The notes: generated by a model not told the origin, from the letters alone. DNA of 41,886 bases from Fuerstiella sp. (GCA_029247265.1 JAQWLN010000148.1:1-41886), one strand, 5' to 3'. Counted from the first letter of the stretch, positions 7,628 through 17,497 are shown. Translations and numbers: made by a program.

Positions 7628-9898
7628 TCAGGCTGCCTTTCGAATTCCGGTACTGCCGGAAGTTGTGACTAATCGATCATCATCAGATTCCAGTTCGTCG
7701 TCATCGTGACCGTACGAATAGTCGGATGCATATCCGTAGCCGTACTGATAGCCGTAACCTTTGTTCTCGTCGCTCATGCTGGTGTTTGCCACAATCCCGA
7801 CGATCTTCAGCTCCATGGACTTCAACTGATCCACGGCACGAGCAACACTTCGACGGTGCGTCTTGTCTGGATTCATCAGGAACAGAATGCCGTCCACAAA
7901 TCGCCCAACGACAGCTGCGTCACTGACCGGCAACGTCGGTGGGCAGTCGACAATCACCTGATCATATTCCGCCACGGCCCAGTCCAGAATGTCCGCCAGC
8001 GTCGGCATCGACAGAAGCATGCCGGCATTCAAGATTCGTGGACCACACGGCAGGACATCCAGCAGGGGCACTTCGGTACTGACAGTTCGTTCCTTACACA
8101 TTCCCGGGATATCGGCGTCACCCCGGAGAATTTCCGATAGCCCGCCGTGTCCTCTTACTTCCAACAGACGCGACAGACCGGGGCGTCTCATGTCCGCATC
8201 GATCAGAAGGGTGCGTTTGCCTGTCTGGGCGTAGGAAGCCGCAAGATTGACAACAGTCGTGGTTTTCCCTTCACTGGCTTCAGAACTGGTGATGGCAATG
8301 CATTTTGTGTCTCCCGGTGCCATTGTCAGCGAGGTTTTCAGCGTCCGGAAACATTCAGCATGGGGAGTCTGAGGGAACGCATGGACGTAGATCATTGATT
8401 GATCAATTTCGTCATCCGGGATCTTTCGGATGACACCCAAAACCGGAAGCCCCAGTTCGTCGCGGACTTCCTCCGGCGATCGCAGTGTATCATCGAGCAG
8501 GTCGATCACGTAGATAATAGCCAAGCCCAGCACTATAGCTGCGAAACAGAACATCGACATCGACTTGGAAAGAATGGGATAGACTGCAAACTGCGACAAC
8601 AGCGGATCACTGAGCGGAGCAACGCGAAACGCACCGCCACCCTGCTCTATCTTGAGCGAACTGAGACGATTGGACAGCGTCGAGTGTTGCTCTCGCAACA
8701 ACTCCACCTCTCTTGATGCGAAGCTGATGAACGCCAGTTTGTCGCTTAACTGAACGGCACTACTTTCTGCGTCGTTGTAGTCCCTCTGCAGTGTTGCTTC
8801 ATACTGTTCGGTCGATGCCAATTCCGTCGTGAGCGTATTGATCAGCCAGTGGCCAACACGCGGATCACTGAACCCGGACCGGACATGACTGTCCATGGCT
8901 GATTGAATTGCCACTATACGCTTTTTTTGTCCTTCAATCAGGGACTGTCGCCGAACGATTTCGGAATGCCCAAGACCGAAGTGACGACGCAAAGCAGCGA
9001 ACTCGCCTTCCATGACACTCAACTCTGTAGTCAGTTCATCGAGCATCTCCACATCGGCCCCACCTGTTCCCGGTATTTGAGACAGTGCCTTAGGTCCGAC
9101 AATTTCCTCCAGCTTATTAAGGCTCGCTGTCAGATCTGCTCCTTCAGTAACCAGTTTGCGAGCATTGATGAGCATGGACTCAAGCTCAAGCCGCCTGCTG
9201 CGGACGCTGATAAGATCAGTGTTTAACTGGGAAACTCGCTGGACAATCGGATGTGACTGATCACTGGCTTCTCCAATGGCGATGTCGCCGCATTTTCTGC
9301 GTTCATCCAGCAGATGACGCTCTTTGTCGACTAGTGTCGCTTCGATATCCATCTGTTTGGATTCGAGTTGCTTCATCAGTGTCAGAGAAAGGTTCTGCTG
9401 GTAGTCTTCCATATATTTCGATGAAGCCGCCATGAGCGACTGGATGACGTAAAGAGCGCCCTCTGGAGTGCCAGAAAGGCAGCGCATCTCCAGTACATGT
9501 TCCGTCGGTTCATAAGTCACCGTTAACATCTGTCGCAGCACTAGTGGCCAGGCCGACCTATCTTTCACACCAGCCAGTTCCATCGGCCTCTCAGGCAATT
9601 GTTCAACGGTCTGTATCAGTACTGTGTCGCTCTGTAACAGTTGTTTGTAGCTGGCCAGCAGTCCCTGCGTTTGACTACGATCAGTCTTGTCGCTGTGAGC
9701 TGCCTGAACCAGTATCTTGGCAGACGATTCATACCTTTTAGGCGTCCGCTTGTGCCGCACAATGGCAAAGAATACAGCGGCAGCGACTAAACCAACCAAT
9801 ATCATCTTGTGGCGATTAACGACACGCAGATACCGCATCAAGGCATGGAACCCCTGCGGTTTGGAAGATTTTTCGTGATCGGTTGTATATGGATCCAT
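7628..9898 (-). CDS. Polysaccharide co-polymerase / BY-type tyrosine autokinase (Wzc-like)
   Basis: A 756-residue protein joining a Wzz chain-length domain (TM at about 32-47, long coiled coil about 160-415, second TM about 445-466) to a bacterial tyrosine kinase domain. Kinase motifs are intact: Walker A SSEASEGKTTTVV (about 538-550), Walker A' LLIDADMRRPG (564-574), Walker B VIVDCPP (648-654). The C-terminus carries a tyrosine cluster (about 715-729, YGYQYGYGYASDYSYG), the expected autophosphorylation tail. Such proteins control polymer length and export by cycling phosphorylation, working with the outer-membrane export protein encoded just upstream. It follows that gene by 53 bases. Confidence 0.92.
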   Translation of the reverse strand: MDPYTTDHEKSSKPQGFHALMRYLRVVNRHKMILVGLVAAAVFFAIVRHKRTPKRYESSAKILVQAAHSDKTDRSQTQGLLASYKQLLQSDTVLIQTVEQLPERPMELAGVKDRSAWPLVLRQMLTVTYEPTEHVLEMRCLSGTPEGALYVIQSLMAASSKYMEDYQQNLSLTLMKQLESKQMDIEATLVDKERHLLDERRKCGDIAIGEASDQSHPIVQRVSQLNTDLISVRSRRLELESMLINARKLVTEGADLTASLNKLEEIVGPKALSQIPGTGGADVEMLDELTTELSVMEGEFAALRRHFGLGHSEIVRRQSLIEGQKKRIVAIQSAMDSHVRSGFSDPRVGHWLINTLTTELASTEQYEATLQRDYNDAESSAVQLSDKLAFISFASREVELLREQHSTLSNRLSSLKIEQGGGAFRVAPLSDPLLSQFAVYPILSKSMSMFCFAAIVLGLAIIYVIDLLDDTLRSPEEVRDELGLPVLGVIRKIPDDEIDQSMIYVHAFPQTPHAECFRTLKTSLTMAPGDTKCIAITSSEASEGKTTTVVNLAASYAQTGKRTLLIDADMRRPGLSRLLEVRGHGGLSEILRGDADIPGMCKERTVSTEVPLLDVLPCGPRILNAGMLLSMPTLADILDWAVAEYDQVIVDCPPTLPVSDAAVVGRFVDGILFLMNPDKTHRRSVARAVDQLKSMELKIVGIVANTSMSDENKGYGYQYGYGYASDYSYGHDDDELESDDDRLVTTSGSTGIRKAA

Positions 9899-9951
9899 GT
9901 CTGAAAATTGCCTGCAGTCCGGTTCGCGTTCGCGTTCGAGCAGTCAATTGA

Positions 9952-11016
9952 CTAAGGAATGACTGCACGAGATGCATTTGCTCCCGCGCCGATAAATCCA
10001 CTTAACGTTGAAAGAGTAAATGTCAGCAGATTCTCTTCAACACTAACGATGTCGTACGGGGCCAACAGCAAGTTCTCTTTCGCGTCCGCTGTAGCCTTGC
10101 GTATTGAGGCTTTGATTCGGACGGTGTTGTTGCCGCCGGGTTCTCGTCGAATGATCGTAACTCTGTCAGAAATCCAATTAGAGAACGTCTGCCCGCCGGC
10201 CAGGGTGATCGCGTCCAGAAGCCGCACATTTTTCCCGGCCGGCACTTCTACTGCCTGGTTTCTGATGACACCTATCACCTGAATCGGCCGTGGTGGGGAT
10301 GGTTCCACGTGAACCACCGATCCTTCAGGCACCATGATCTGACCGAGGTCTGACTCTGTTGTGTCAGCAAGGCTGACGGTGAGTGCTCGGAAAGCGGTCT
10401 GGCCCACGGGGCGAATCGCGCTCTCACCATCAACGATATTTTTCGGCGTCGCCTCCACACCACTTACCGAAATGGCGCCGGATGCTTCGGACGTCAGGCC
10501 ACCAGCCCGCACAATGACGTCGGCAAGACCGGCTTCAGTGCCGGTGATAACCACGGGGCCTGGTGTGTTGACCGCTCCGGTGATAATGATCGTTCGTTCT
10601 CTGCGATCTTCAACTGACACGGCGACACTGGGCGTCAGAAAGACGTCACGTTGACGGCTCGTCTGGACGATTGATTCGGCGGCCTCCGCCTGAGTCAAGC
10701 CTGCTAGCCTGACGGCACCTATATTCGGTATCGCCGCCTCGCCCGACTCGTCAACACGGGCCACCCAAACGTATTCAGAATCCTCCGTGAAGGTCCCCGA
10801 ATCCAGATTAACCTGCAGACTGTCGCCGGACCTGATCAGGTCTTCGTTGGCCTCGCGACTTGCGTAAGCAGTCAGATCCAGCAGCGAATAGTCACGAATC
10901 GGACGGGCTGCAAAGCGCGCTGGCAATGAAGTTGCAGTGAACTGTGAACGTGCACAACCTGCAAGCAGACATGTGCTGACCGTCAGCAGAACGACTTTTC
11001 TCCAATGTCCCGGCAT
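9952..11016 (-). CDS. Polysaccharide export lipoprotein (Wza-like, SLBB domains)
   Basis: A 354-residue protein from the ATG at 11016. A signal peptide ends in the lipobox LLAG-C (Cys 21), so it should be lipidated and outer-membrane attached. Next come a poly-export domain (around ANEDLIRSGDSLQV) and two SLBB repeats (IIITGAVNTPGPVVITG and IQVIGVIRNQAVEVPAG, each followed by LADVIVRAGG or LLDAITLAGG). A hydrophobic C-terminal tail (FTLSTLSGFIGAGA) may span the outer membrane as in Wza. The reading frame extends to a TTG at 11052, but the ATG gives a proper signal peptide. It is the first gene of the exopolysaccharide operon. Confidence 0.9.
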   Translation of the reverse strand: MPGHWRKVVLLTVSTCLLAGCARSQFTATSLPARFAARPIRDYSLLDLTAYASREANEDLIRSGDSLQVNLDSGTFTEDSEYVWVARVDESGEAAIPNIGAVRLAGLTQAEAAESIVQTSRQRDVFLTPSVAVSVEDRRERTIIITGAVNTPGPVVITGTEAGLADVIVRAGGLTSEASGAISVSGVEATPKNIVDGESAIRPVGQTAFRALTVSLADTTESDLGQIMVPEGSVVHVEPSPPRPIQVIGVIRNQAVEVPAGKNVRLLDAITLAGGQTFSNWISDRVTIIRREPGGNNTVRIKASIRKATADAKENLLLAPYDIVSVEENLLTFTLSTLSGFIGAGANASRAVIP

Positions 11017-11613
11017 TGTGTTACTTGCGCCCCCGAGATGTATGCGTTTCAATTCAACAACGACAAGTTTGCACGGTCACACACCGATTTCTCAGTACCC
11101 TCAGGACCAGAATCGGTAACCGTGTCACCATTGAAGGGCCTACGTATAACGGTGATCACGATGTCCCGGGGAGACAACTTCCGGAAAAAACAGAGCGTTT
11201 TAATTGGTCAGGGGCCACGAAGAGGCACAGACTGCCGCAAGACTGGCAGATTTCAGTAGGACTTCCCGATTCATCGGCAGGTATTGCCGATTTCCGAACT
11301 GTTGACTTGCGGCGGATCTTCGATAACCGCCAGCCACCGACGATTTGACGCGAGTTCCACTCACATCCTGCCGAGCGTCTCGCAGCGTTATTCTGTGCCC
11401 GGTTCGGACACTGCGACGCATCTGATAATCACTCGTGGATGCGACAACCCGTCCCCATATGGCGTTGTATCGAACTTTGAGGGGCACTCCATACGGTGTT
11501 TGGGACTGCCAAAGAGCCTATGATGATGTGGAACCAGGTAATTCCCTTGCGGTATCCAGGAAGGTACATGAATGCCGCAGCGCAGCTCTTGTCCAACATT
11601 CGAGGCTAACGAA
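11017..11613. other. Intergenic region between the export-lipoprotein gene and the esterase pseudogene
   Basis: Nearly 600 bases between divergent genes. Apart from the possible Tat leader stub (11200-11274) I recognise no coding segment, RNA gene or repeat. The promoter of the exopolysaccharide operon should lie here on the minus strand, but I could not pick a convincing -35/-10 pair by eye. Confidence 0.5.
11200..11274 (-). pseudogene. Possible Tat signal peptide remnant of a lost secreted protein
   Basis: From an ATG at 11274 the frame reads MNREVLLKSASLAAVCASSW and then PLTN before a TAA at 11200. This closely resembles planctomycete twin-arginine leaders of the type MNRR.FLKSASLAA., with the twin arginine lost. 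After the stop, none of the three frames up to the lipoprotein gene shows a recognisable protein. I read it as the stub of a deleted gene. It is short and could be coincidence. Confidence 0.3.
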
Positions 11614-13185
11614 ATGCGTTTGAAGACTTCCTCCTGCTGTGCTGCGGTTGCCCTACTGGTGAGTCTGGTCAGCGTTGCTGACGCGGCCCAGTTGCGTCTG
11701 CCAGCGGTGTTCTCAGATGACATGGTGCTGCGGCGCGGCTAGGAAAATCCCGTCTGGGGCTGGGCAGAGCCAGGTGAAGAAGTGGTCGTGGCTACCGCAG
11801 GTCGCACGGTGACCGGAACGGTCGGACAGGACGGTCGCTGGCAGGTCAGGCTTCCAGTGGTTCCACTGCAGCACGAACCAATCGAAATTCAGGTAAGAAC
11901 ATCTTCGAACTCGACGCTGACAGTTCGCAATGTACTCGTCGGTGACGTCTGGTTGTGCACGGGGCCTTCCAACATCTACTGGCCTGTTCGGAAGTGTGAT
12001 AACGCACCGATAGAGATTGCGGAGGCCACGTATCCGCAGATTCGATTCTTCACGGTTGAGAAAAATCTGGCGGATCGACCTCAGGACGACTGCAACGGCA
12101 ACTGGCTTACGTGCAGCCCCCGGACTGTGGCCGATGTATCGGGAATCGGATTCTTCTTTGGACGACAACTCCACCAGCAGCTGGACGTTCCGATCGGCAT
12201 CCTTCAGAGTTGCTGGGGAGGATCCCGGATTGAAGCATGGACAAGCGAAGAGGCTCTGGAAAACCAGCCGGCTTTGAAGCCCATCCTTCAGTCCTGGGAC
12301 ACGGACTTCGCCAACTATGACGATGAACGGACGACTGCGGCATACGAGCAGGAACTGGTTCGCTGGAAGCGATCAGTTGTCGCATCTGAGAACGAAGGCA
12401 AAAAGGCTCCCCCACGCCCGAAGAAACCAGAAAACCCGCGAGCGTCGCAGCATCGCCCCGCATGTCTATTCAACGGAATGATCACGCCGTTGATTCCGTT
12501 CAGAATCCGCGGCGTCATTTCCTACCAGGGCCTGGGGAATCTCTATTGGGCAGAACACAGCCGAGTGCTTCTACCGACGATGATTCGTGACTGGCAGTCC
12601 CGTTGGGGACAGGGGGCCTTCGCCTTCGGAATGGTACAGCCCGCTCCGTTTCTTTGTGACCGATGGCCAAAGCAGCAGAACGATGCGTACGCTCTGCAGC
12701 GAGAAGCGCAGATGCTGGTTCTGGATCAGATTCCGCGTACCGGCGTTGCCGCGACAATGGACATCGGTGACCTCGACGAACTTCACTTCACGAATAAGCA
12801 GGCCGTTGCTCAACGTCTGGCCAATTGGGCCCTGGCAACTGAGTATCAGGAAAACGTGAAGTACACCGGACCGATCTATGAATCAATGAGCATCGAGAAC
12901 AACAGGATCAGAATCAGGTTTTCGCATGCAGCAGAGGGTCTTGGAACCAGCGATGGTCTGGCCCCGACACATTTCACCATTGCTGGCAGCGACAGGAAAT
13001 TTCACCCCGCAGTTGCTGTGATTGACGGCAAAACGGTATGGGTTCAAGCGGATCAGGTGGCTCAACCTGTCGCGGTACGATTTGCATGGAGTGACACGGC
13101 CATACCAAACCTAGTGAACAGTGATGGACTGCCAGCCTCGATTTTCAGAACGGACGTGCCACCGCTGCACATACAGCACAACTGA
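11614..13185 (+). pseudogene. Sialate O-acetylesterase-like gene (SASA/DUF303) interrupted by an amber codon
   Basis: Reading from the ATG at 11614, a signal peptide (MRLKTSSCCAAVALLVSLVSVADA) runs into the family N-terminus QLRLPAVFSDDMVLRRG, then TAG (11740-11742, codon 43), then continues in the same frame with ENPVWGWAEPGEEVVV and the complete enzyme to TGA at 13185. Family members read 'LFSD.MVLQR...PVWGWA.PGE', so the TAG falls inside a conserved segment. The core keeps GDVWLC.G.SN (with GPSNI where GQSNM is usual), GGSRIEAWTS and the catalytic-type LHFTNK. Translation could restart at GTG 11782, but without a signal peptide. These enzymes remove acetyl esters from polysaccharides in the periplasm. 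The gene is probably inactive. Confidence 0.82.
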
Positions 13186-13250
13186 TAATCAAATGCGAAC
13201 CCGAATCGGCGTATGCCCAGACCTTCGTCCACTGATCCCAGCCAGCGGCA

Positions 13251-14630
13251 TCACACGAGTTCTCGAATCGGTACATTGCCGGTAATGATTCGTTCGATGT
13301 CCTTGGGGATGCCGGTCTGGAGCCGCAACTCACCGATGTCGAACAGAGTGTGCATGATCGTCGCAAGGACATTGCTGCTGGATATAGGATCCGAATCCGG
13401 CTCGCTGCCGGTTCGATCCGACCTGCCTACAACCTGCCCCATCTTCAGTCCGCCTCCGACGAATGCCAGTGTGCAGAGATTGCCCCAGTGATCCCGGCCG
13501 CCATTCTTGTTAATTTTCGGAGTGCGACCAAACTCTCCAGTAATTACCAGCAGGATCCGCTCGCTCAACCCGCGCTGCTGTATGTCTTCGATGAATGCTG
13601 AGACAGCCTTGTCAACAGCAGGTGTCAGTGACGCGAGGCCATCGGCCATCGTAAATTCTTTGCCACCGCCGTGCATGTCCCAGCCGCCGCACGTGACCGT
13701 CACGAAACCGCAGCCAGCTTCGCACAGACGCCTCGCCAGCAGCATTTGTTTTCCCAGTGCAACGGGTGAGAACTGTGTGGCATAGGAATTCCGTTTCTTA
13801 ACAGCCTGGGTAGGTTCAAAGCTGCCTGTGTCGTATCGTTCAATCAGTTCTGCATCCTCTTTCGAAAGATCAAATGCACCGGCGACGCCACGTGCGAGCA
13901 CGTCAAATGCCTGCTGCTGAAACTGACCAGCGGATTCGATCTGCCCCGAATCGTCCAGGCTTCTGCGAAGCTGATCCAGGCGACTCAGCAATGACTTGCG
14001 GTCATCCAGCCGATTTCCTCGAACATTCAGCTGCATATTATCAATGATCTCTCCGCCAGCACTGGGATCAAATGGTCGGTACGCAGATGCCAGATCCCCG
14101 GTTTGTGAGACTCGGTCAACACTGACATACAGATCTTTGTATTTCGGGCCCATTCCGGGAGCCGTAACAAGTGCGTTGTTCGGCATACCAGTGACCGGAT
14201 CGGTCAGCCCGGCAACGCGAGCGAACAGAGCCCCCATCATCGCACCGGTCGGATTGCCGCCCGCCATGACGTGCATTGCTGCAGGACCGTGACTGGAAAT
14301 TCCATGTCGATAGGATCGCACTACGGCCATGCGATCCGCAAGCATTGAAAGCTGAGGGAAAGATCCACCGAACGCGACACCCGGCAATGACGTCGCCATA
14401 TCTCCCGTGATGCTGCGAATCTCGAGTGGTGCGTCGGGCTTCGGATCAAACGTTTCAAACTGAGTGGGACCGCCCTGCAGATTGAGTACAACCACGGACC
14501 GATTGCGCAACGATTTTCCGATGGAAGTTTCCTGCGCAGCCAGCAGGCCCGGCAGAGACAGACCTCCAACCGTAGCTGCGCCGATTCGCAGCAACTCGCG
14601 TCGCGAACATCGATCCACCAAAGTCAGCAT
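13251..14630 (-). CDS. DUF1501 protein, Tat-exported sulfatase-fold hydrolase
   Basis: A 459-residue protein with a twin-arginine leader (CSRRELLRIG, residues 9-18) and the DUF1501 layout: VVVLNLQGGPTQFETFDPKP near the start, VVRSYRHGISSHGPAAMHVM in the middle, and VITGEFGRTPKINKNGGRDHW then GQVVGRSDRTGSEP toward the C-terminus. DUF1501 proteins have the alkaline phosphatase/sulfatase fold and are very abundant in planctomycetes; no reaction is established. The gene is 170 bases downstream of a sulfatase on the same strand, so the two may be co-transcribed. It converges with the esterase pseudogene. No damage is seen. Confidence 0.88.
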   Translation of the reverse strand: MLTLVDRCSRRELLRIGAATVGGLSLPGLLAAQETSIGKSLRNRSVVVLNLQGGPTQFETFDPKPDAPLEIRSITGDMATSLPGVAFGGSFPQLSMLADRMAVVRSYRHGISSHGPAAMHVMAGGNPTGAMMGALFARVAGLTDPVTGMPNNALVTAPGMGPKYKDLYVSVDRVSQTGDLASAYRPFDPSAGGEIIDNMQLNVRGNRLDDRKSLLSRLDQLRRSLDDSGQIESAGQFQQQAFDVLARGVAGAFDLSKEDAELIERYDTGSFEPTQAVKKRNSYATQFSPVALGKQMLLARRLCEAGCGFVTVTCGGWDMHGGGKEFTMADGLASLTPAVDKAVSAFIEDIQQRGLSERILLVITGEFGRTPKINKNGGRDHWGNLCTLAFVGGGLKMGQVVGRSDRTGSEPDSDPISSSNVLATIMHTLFDIGELRLQTGIPKDIERIITGNVPIRELV

Positions 14631-14800
14631 TCACCCACTCCACAGATATAGTGCGAAGACCACCGAATCTTAACGCATCCACAGACGATTTGCGAGATAT
14701 ACGTGGGCACTGACGCCGGATGCTCTGCCATGCTCGCGTATTCCGTGCGACAGGACGTGATAAATCCTGTCACACATTCTTCTGCGACGTACGCGGCCGA

Positions 14801-16237
14801 TCAGGGGCGAACGGCGAATGATTCGGCATCTACGTCATTGGATACTCTGACCCACTTCTGCAGATAATGCTGGTGCCTGCTGAGAATGGTTTTGAACTCC
14901 GGTGATGCAACCAGGTTCTGCATTTCGCCCGGATCGTTTCGCATGTCCACGAGAGATTCCCGCACGCCTCCGTCCCGATAGACGCAGTACTTGAACTGTT
15001 CGCTGCGAAGCATTCGACCGGTGTGATTCTCCGTCACGACATACTCACGCCAGTCTGCGACTGTGTTTCCTTCAGCAATGGGCCGCAGACTCTTTCCCAA
15101 CAGGCTTTCCGGCACATCCACACCGGCGTAGCCGCACAGCGTCGGAAGAATGTCCAGACCGCTCGATGCCAGACGCTGGTCGACAACACCCGGAATGATT
15201 CTGCCTTTGTACTTCATCAGCAACGGCACACGAACGGACTGATCGTAGAAACGCCCTTTGGACGCCAGACGATGGCACGCGTCCATGTCGCCGTGATCGC
15301 TGGTAAAAACGACAAGAGTTTCTTCCTCAAGTCCGTTCCGCTTCAGTGCATCAAGGATCTGTCCAATATGCTGGTCCACCTGTTCGGTCAACCGACAATA
15401 GATCCAGCGATAGATCCGCCACTGACGCTCGTCGTAGACCATGCGCATCGTCCCGGCTGGAGTGACTGCACTCGCTTTGGAATAGAGGTCGATTGCATCC
15501 GGTTCAAGCTCCGGGATCCGAAAGTTATCGGGGAGAGGAGGCAATTGCTGCGGCGGCAGCTTCAACGCCTGTTGATACAGATGCTCGACACTGGACCTGC
15601 CCTTTGGTGATTTCCCCTTGTATGCGCTGTACGCGAAACAAATGTCGTGAGGATTGATGAATGAAGCGACGGCGAAGAACGGTCGATCCCGCTTTCTTTT
15701 CAGAAACTCGATGCAGGCAACCGGCAAGGCCTCTCGCTGATCTCGAAAGTATTCGTCGTAGCCAGCGTCCAGCGGATTCAGTTCGGGACACATGTGCACT
15801 TTTCCGCCATAGAACGTGTCGTAACCGGCGGATTTAATCAGCTTTCCCAACGAGTTCTGATTGACCTCAATGGGCACATTCGCTTTCACACCGTTGTTCA
15901 GCACACCTAAGCGTCCGGCCATGACCCCGGTGGCCATGCTGATTCGGCTGGGTACACAGACGGGATTGGAAACATAGGCATTCGCAAATCGGATGCCTTC
16001 CTGCGCCAGACTGTCCATTGCCGAAGTCGTCAGGTACTTGTTCCCGGTACAACTCATCATGTTGGCATGTTGCTGATCGGTAATTATCAGCAGGATGTTG
16101 GGCGGTCGATTTTCCGCCTTGACGCCGTCGCCTGAAGACTGAACCGAAGGAGCCAGGCGGGGCGATGCGGCCAGCGTGTCCAGCTGCGGCGATACGACCA
16201 TTGCACACAGGCAGGCCAGCGGCACAAAGCCAGCCAC
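14801..16237 (-). CDS. Cys-type sulfatase (arylsulfatase family), N-terminus uncertain
   Basis: About 478 residues. The sulfatase signature NPVCVPSRISMATG is present, with Cys 94 the residue that is converted to formylglycine, preceded by NILLIITDQQHANMM and followed by VVFTSDHGDMDACH. It would cleave sulfate esters, probably of polysaccharides, after export. The only in-frame start is a GTG at 16237, because TGA lies five codons upstream, and the resulting leader (MAGFVPLACLCAMVV) lacks basic residues. A nearby ATG (16266) in another frame reads MATPSEFRTSWLAL, which would make a better leader, so a frameshift near 16230 is possible. The catalytic body is intact. Confidence 0.85.
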   Translation of the reverse strand: MAGFVPLACLCAMVVSPQLDTLAASPRLAPSVQSSGDGVKAENRPPNILLIITDQQHANMMSCTGNKYLTTSAMDSLAQEGIRFANAYVSNPVCVPSRISMATGVMAGRLGVLNNGVKANVPIEVNQNSLGKLIKSAGYDTFYGGKVHMCPELNPLDAGYDEYFRDQREALPVACIEFLKRKRDRPFFAVASFINPHDICFAYSAYKGKSPKGRSSVEHLYQQALKLPPQQLPPLPDNFRIPELEPDAIDLYSKASAVTPAGTMRMVYDERQWRIYRWIYCRLTEQVDQHIGQILDALKRNGLEEETLVVFTSDHGDMDACHRLASKGRFYDQSVRVPLLMKYKGRIIPGVVDQRLASSGLDILPTLCGYAGVDVPESLLGKSLRPIAEGNTVADWREYVVTENHTGRMLRSEQFKYCVYRDGGVRESLVDMRNDPGEMQNLVASPEFKTILSRHQHYLQKWVRVSNDVDAESFAVRP

Positions 16238-16461
16238 GACGTTCGAAACTCAGAAGGCGTCGCCATAAAATCCGATCTCTAAATCCGTTGTCAGCCGTAC
16301 AGACTGCGAAATGTCTGCTGCCAGCAGAAGCGAGGGAACAACTTCTCAACCTCGTGGCTCAGTGAGATGCTCTGCGAAGACCTCGACAACTGCAAGTCAC
16401 TCCTGGTCTGACAAACCAATGTCAGTCGGCAGACAATCCGGCCGGTCAGGCGAAGGACGTT
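16238..16461. other. Region between the PilZ gene stop and the sulfatase start
   Basis: This stretch should hold the sulfatase promoter and perhaps its true leader (see the out-of-frame MATPSEFRTSWLA near 16266). No other gene, repeat or terminator was recognised. Confidence 0.4.
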
Positions 16462-17184
16462 CTATTTCCCAGCGTTGCTTGACGTATGACGACGAGTGAG
16501 CAGTACGCCATGTTCCTCCTTCAGGCTGCAACCTGTGAGATTCACGTCAGTGGTTTTTGTGGCCCATTCGGGAAAAACGCACAGACAAATGCTGCCACCT
16601 TCACAGATTACGGAGGCCTGATAGTGACGATTCACTTCGAAGGCGACATCACTTGCCAGACACAGCCCGTGCAACGAATAGTTAAGAACTCGCGTTTCCT
16701 GTTGACAACGATCGACCCTGACGAAAGCCTGCAGATCAACCGGGTATCGAATGTCTGTCCTGCGGTCACTGACCAGCCGATGATTCAGGAGCAAGTCCAG
16801 TCGACTACCGGAAAACACTGCAATAACTCGGGTATTGCCCTCAGCCATGACCCAATGGACGATTCCCGTTTGTGCAGCGAACAACTGTTCGTCGCCTTCG
16901 CAAAGTGAAAACGTGACAACATCTCCAATATCCAGATAACTTTCTGCCCCAGCAACGATTAACACTACCTCCTGTGAGCCAATTGCTCTCACCGCACAGC
17001 TGACCACGGTCTTATCTATGCAGGTCACGTGTGCTGCAACGCTGGGGAGCCTGCCTGTCGTCAAACGGTCGTCCACAGTTTCAACGTTCAACGCAGCCGT
17101 CGCATGTCCTGCAACACTGCAGTGTCCGGTTTCATTCTTTTCTGATTTGGTAGCTGAACCAGCGACCATCGGATGTGCCCTCAT
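16462..17184 (-). CDS. PilZ-domain protein (putative cyclic-di-GMP effector)
   Basis: From the ATG at 17184 the product has 240 residues. The C-terminal half has the PilZ signature: DRRTDIRYPVDLQAFVR (RxxxR) followed about 25 residues later by LNYSLHGLCL ((D/N)xSxxG). The N-terminal half (VVLIVAGAESYLDIGDVV, TGIVHWV) looks like a YcgR-type beta barrel but is poorly conserved. PilZ proteins bind cyclic-di-GMP and often control motility or exopolysaccharide, which fits the nearby locus, though a link is inference. The open frame extends to a TTG at 17385, but the extra 67 residues look non-coding. A good sigma-70-like promoter lies upstream at 17470-17497. It ends in TAG. Confidence 0.68.
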   Translation of the reverse strand: MRAHPMVAGSATKSEKNETGHCSVAGHATAALNVETVDDRLTTGRLPSVAAHVTCIDKTVVSCAVRAIGSQEVVLIVAGAESYLDIGDVVTFSLCEGDEQLFAAQTGIVHWVMAEGNTRVIAVFSGSRLDLLLNHRLVSDRRTDIRYPVDLQAFVRVDRCQQETRVLNYSLHGLCLASDVAFEVNRHYQASVICEGGSICLCVFPEWATKTTDVNLTGCSLKEEHGVLLTRRHTSSNAGK

Positions 17185-17469
17185 TGTGTAAAACGAAAAC
17201 GATCCGGGCGGGTACTCCACGCTCGTCGTCCTCCCCTTCGTCTTTCCAACGATACACCGTCTTTTCAGTTCGTCTATGAAGTGGCTGAAACTCTGTCCAG
17301 AAGTGTGGCCCCCCCACCAAAGCCTGTTCGGATTGTGCGGAAGATGCAGTCCGGAGTTCCCTGAAATAGATTTCGGACGAACCAAAACAAATTGAGTGCC
17401 CGCAAATCACGGGCGGCCGCGCGTTTCTCCGACTTCGTTTCAGCCCCGGGACACACTACCACCTACTCC

Positions 17470-17497
17470 ATTATAAATTAATCACCCTCAACAAGCA
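17470..17497 (-). promoter_or_regulatory. Sigma-70-like promoter for the PilZ gene
   Basis: On the minus strand, TGCTTG (17492-17497) and a perfect TATAAT (17470-17475) are 16 bases apart in an AT-rich patch. The direction fits the PilZ gene, leaving a 5' leader of roughly 280 bases to the ATG at 17184 or about 80 bases to the TTG at 17385. Based on the consensus only. Confidence 0.55.
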
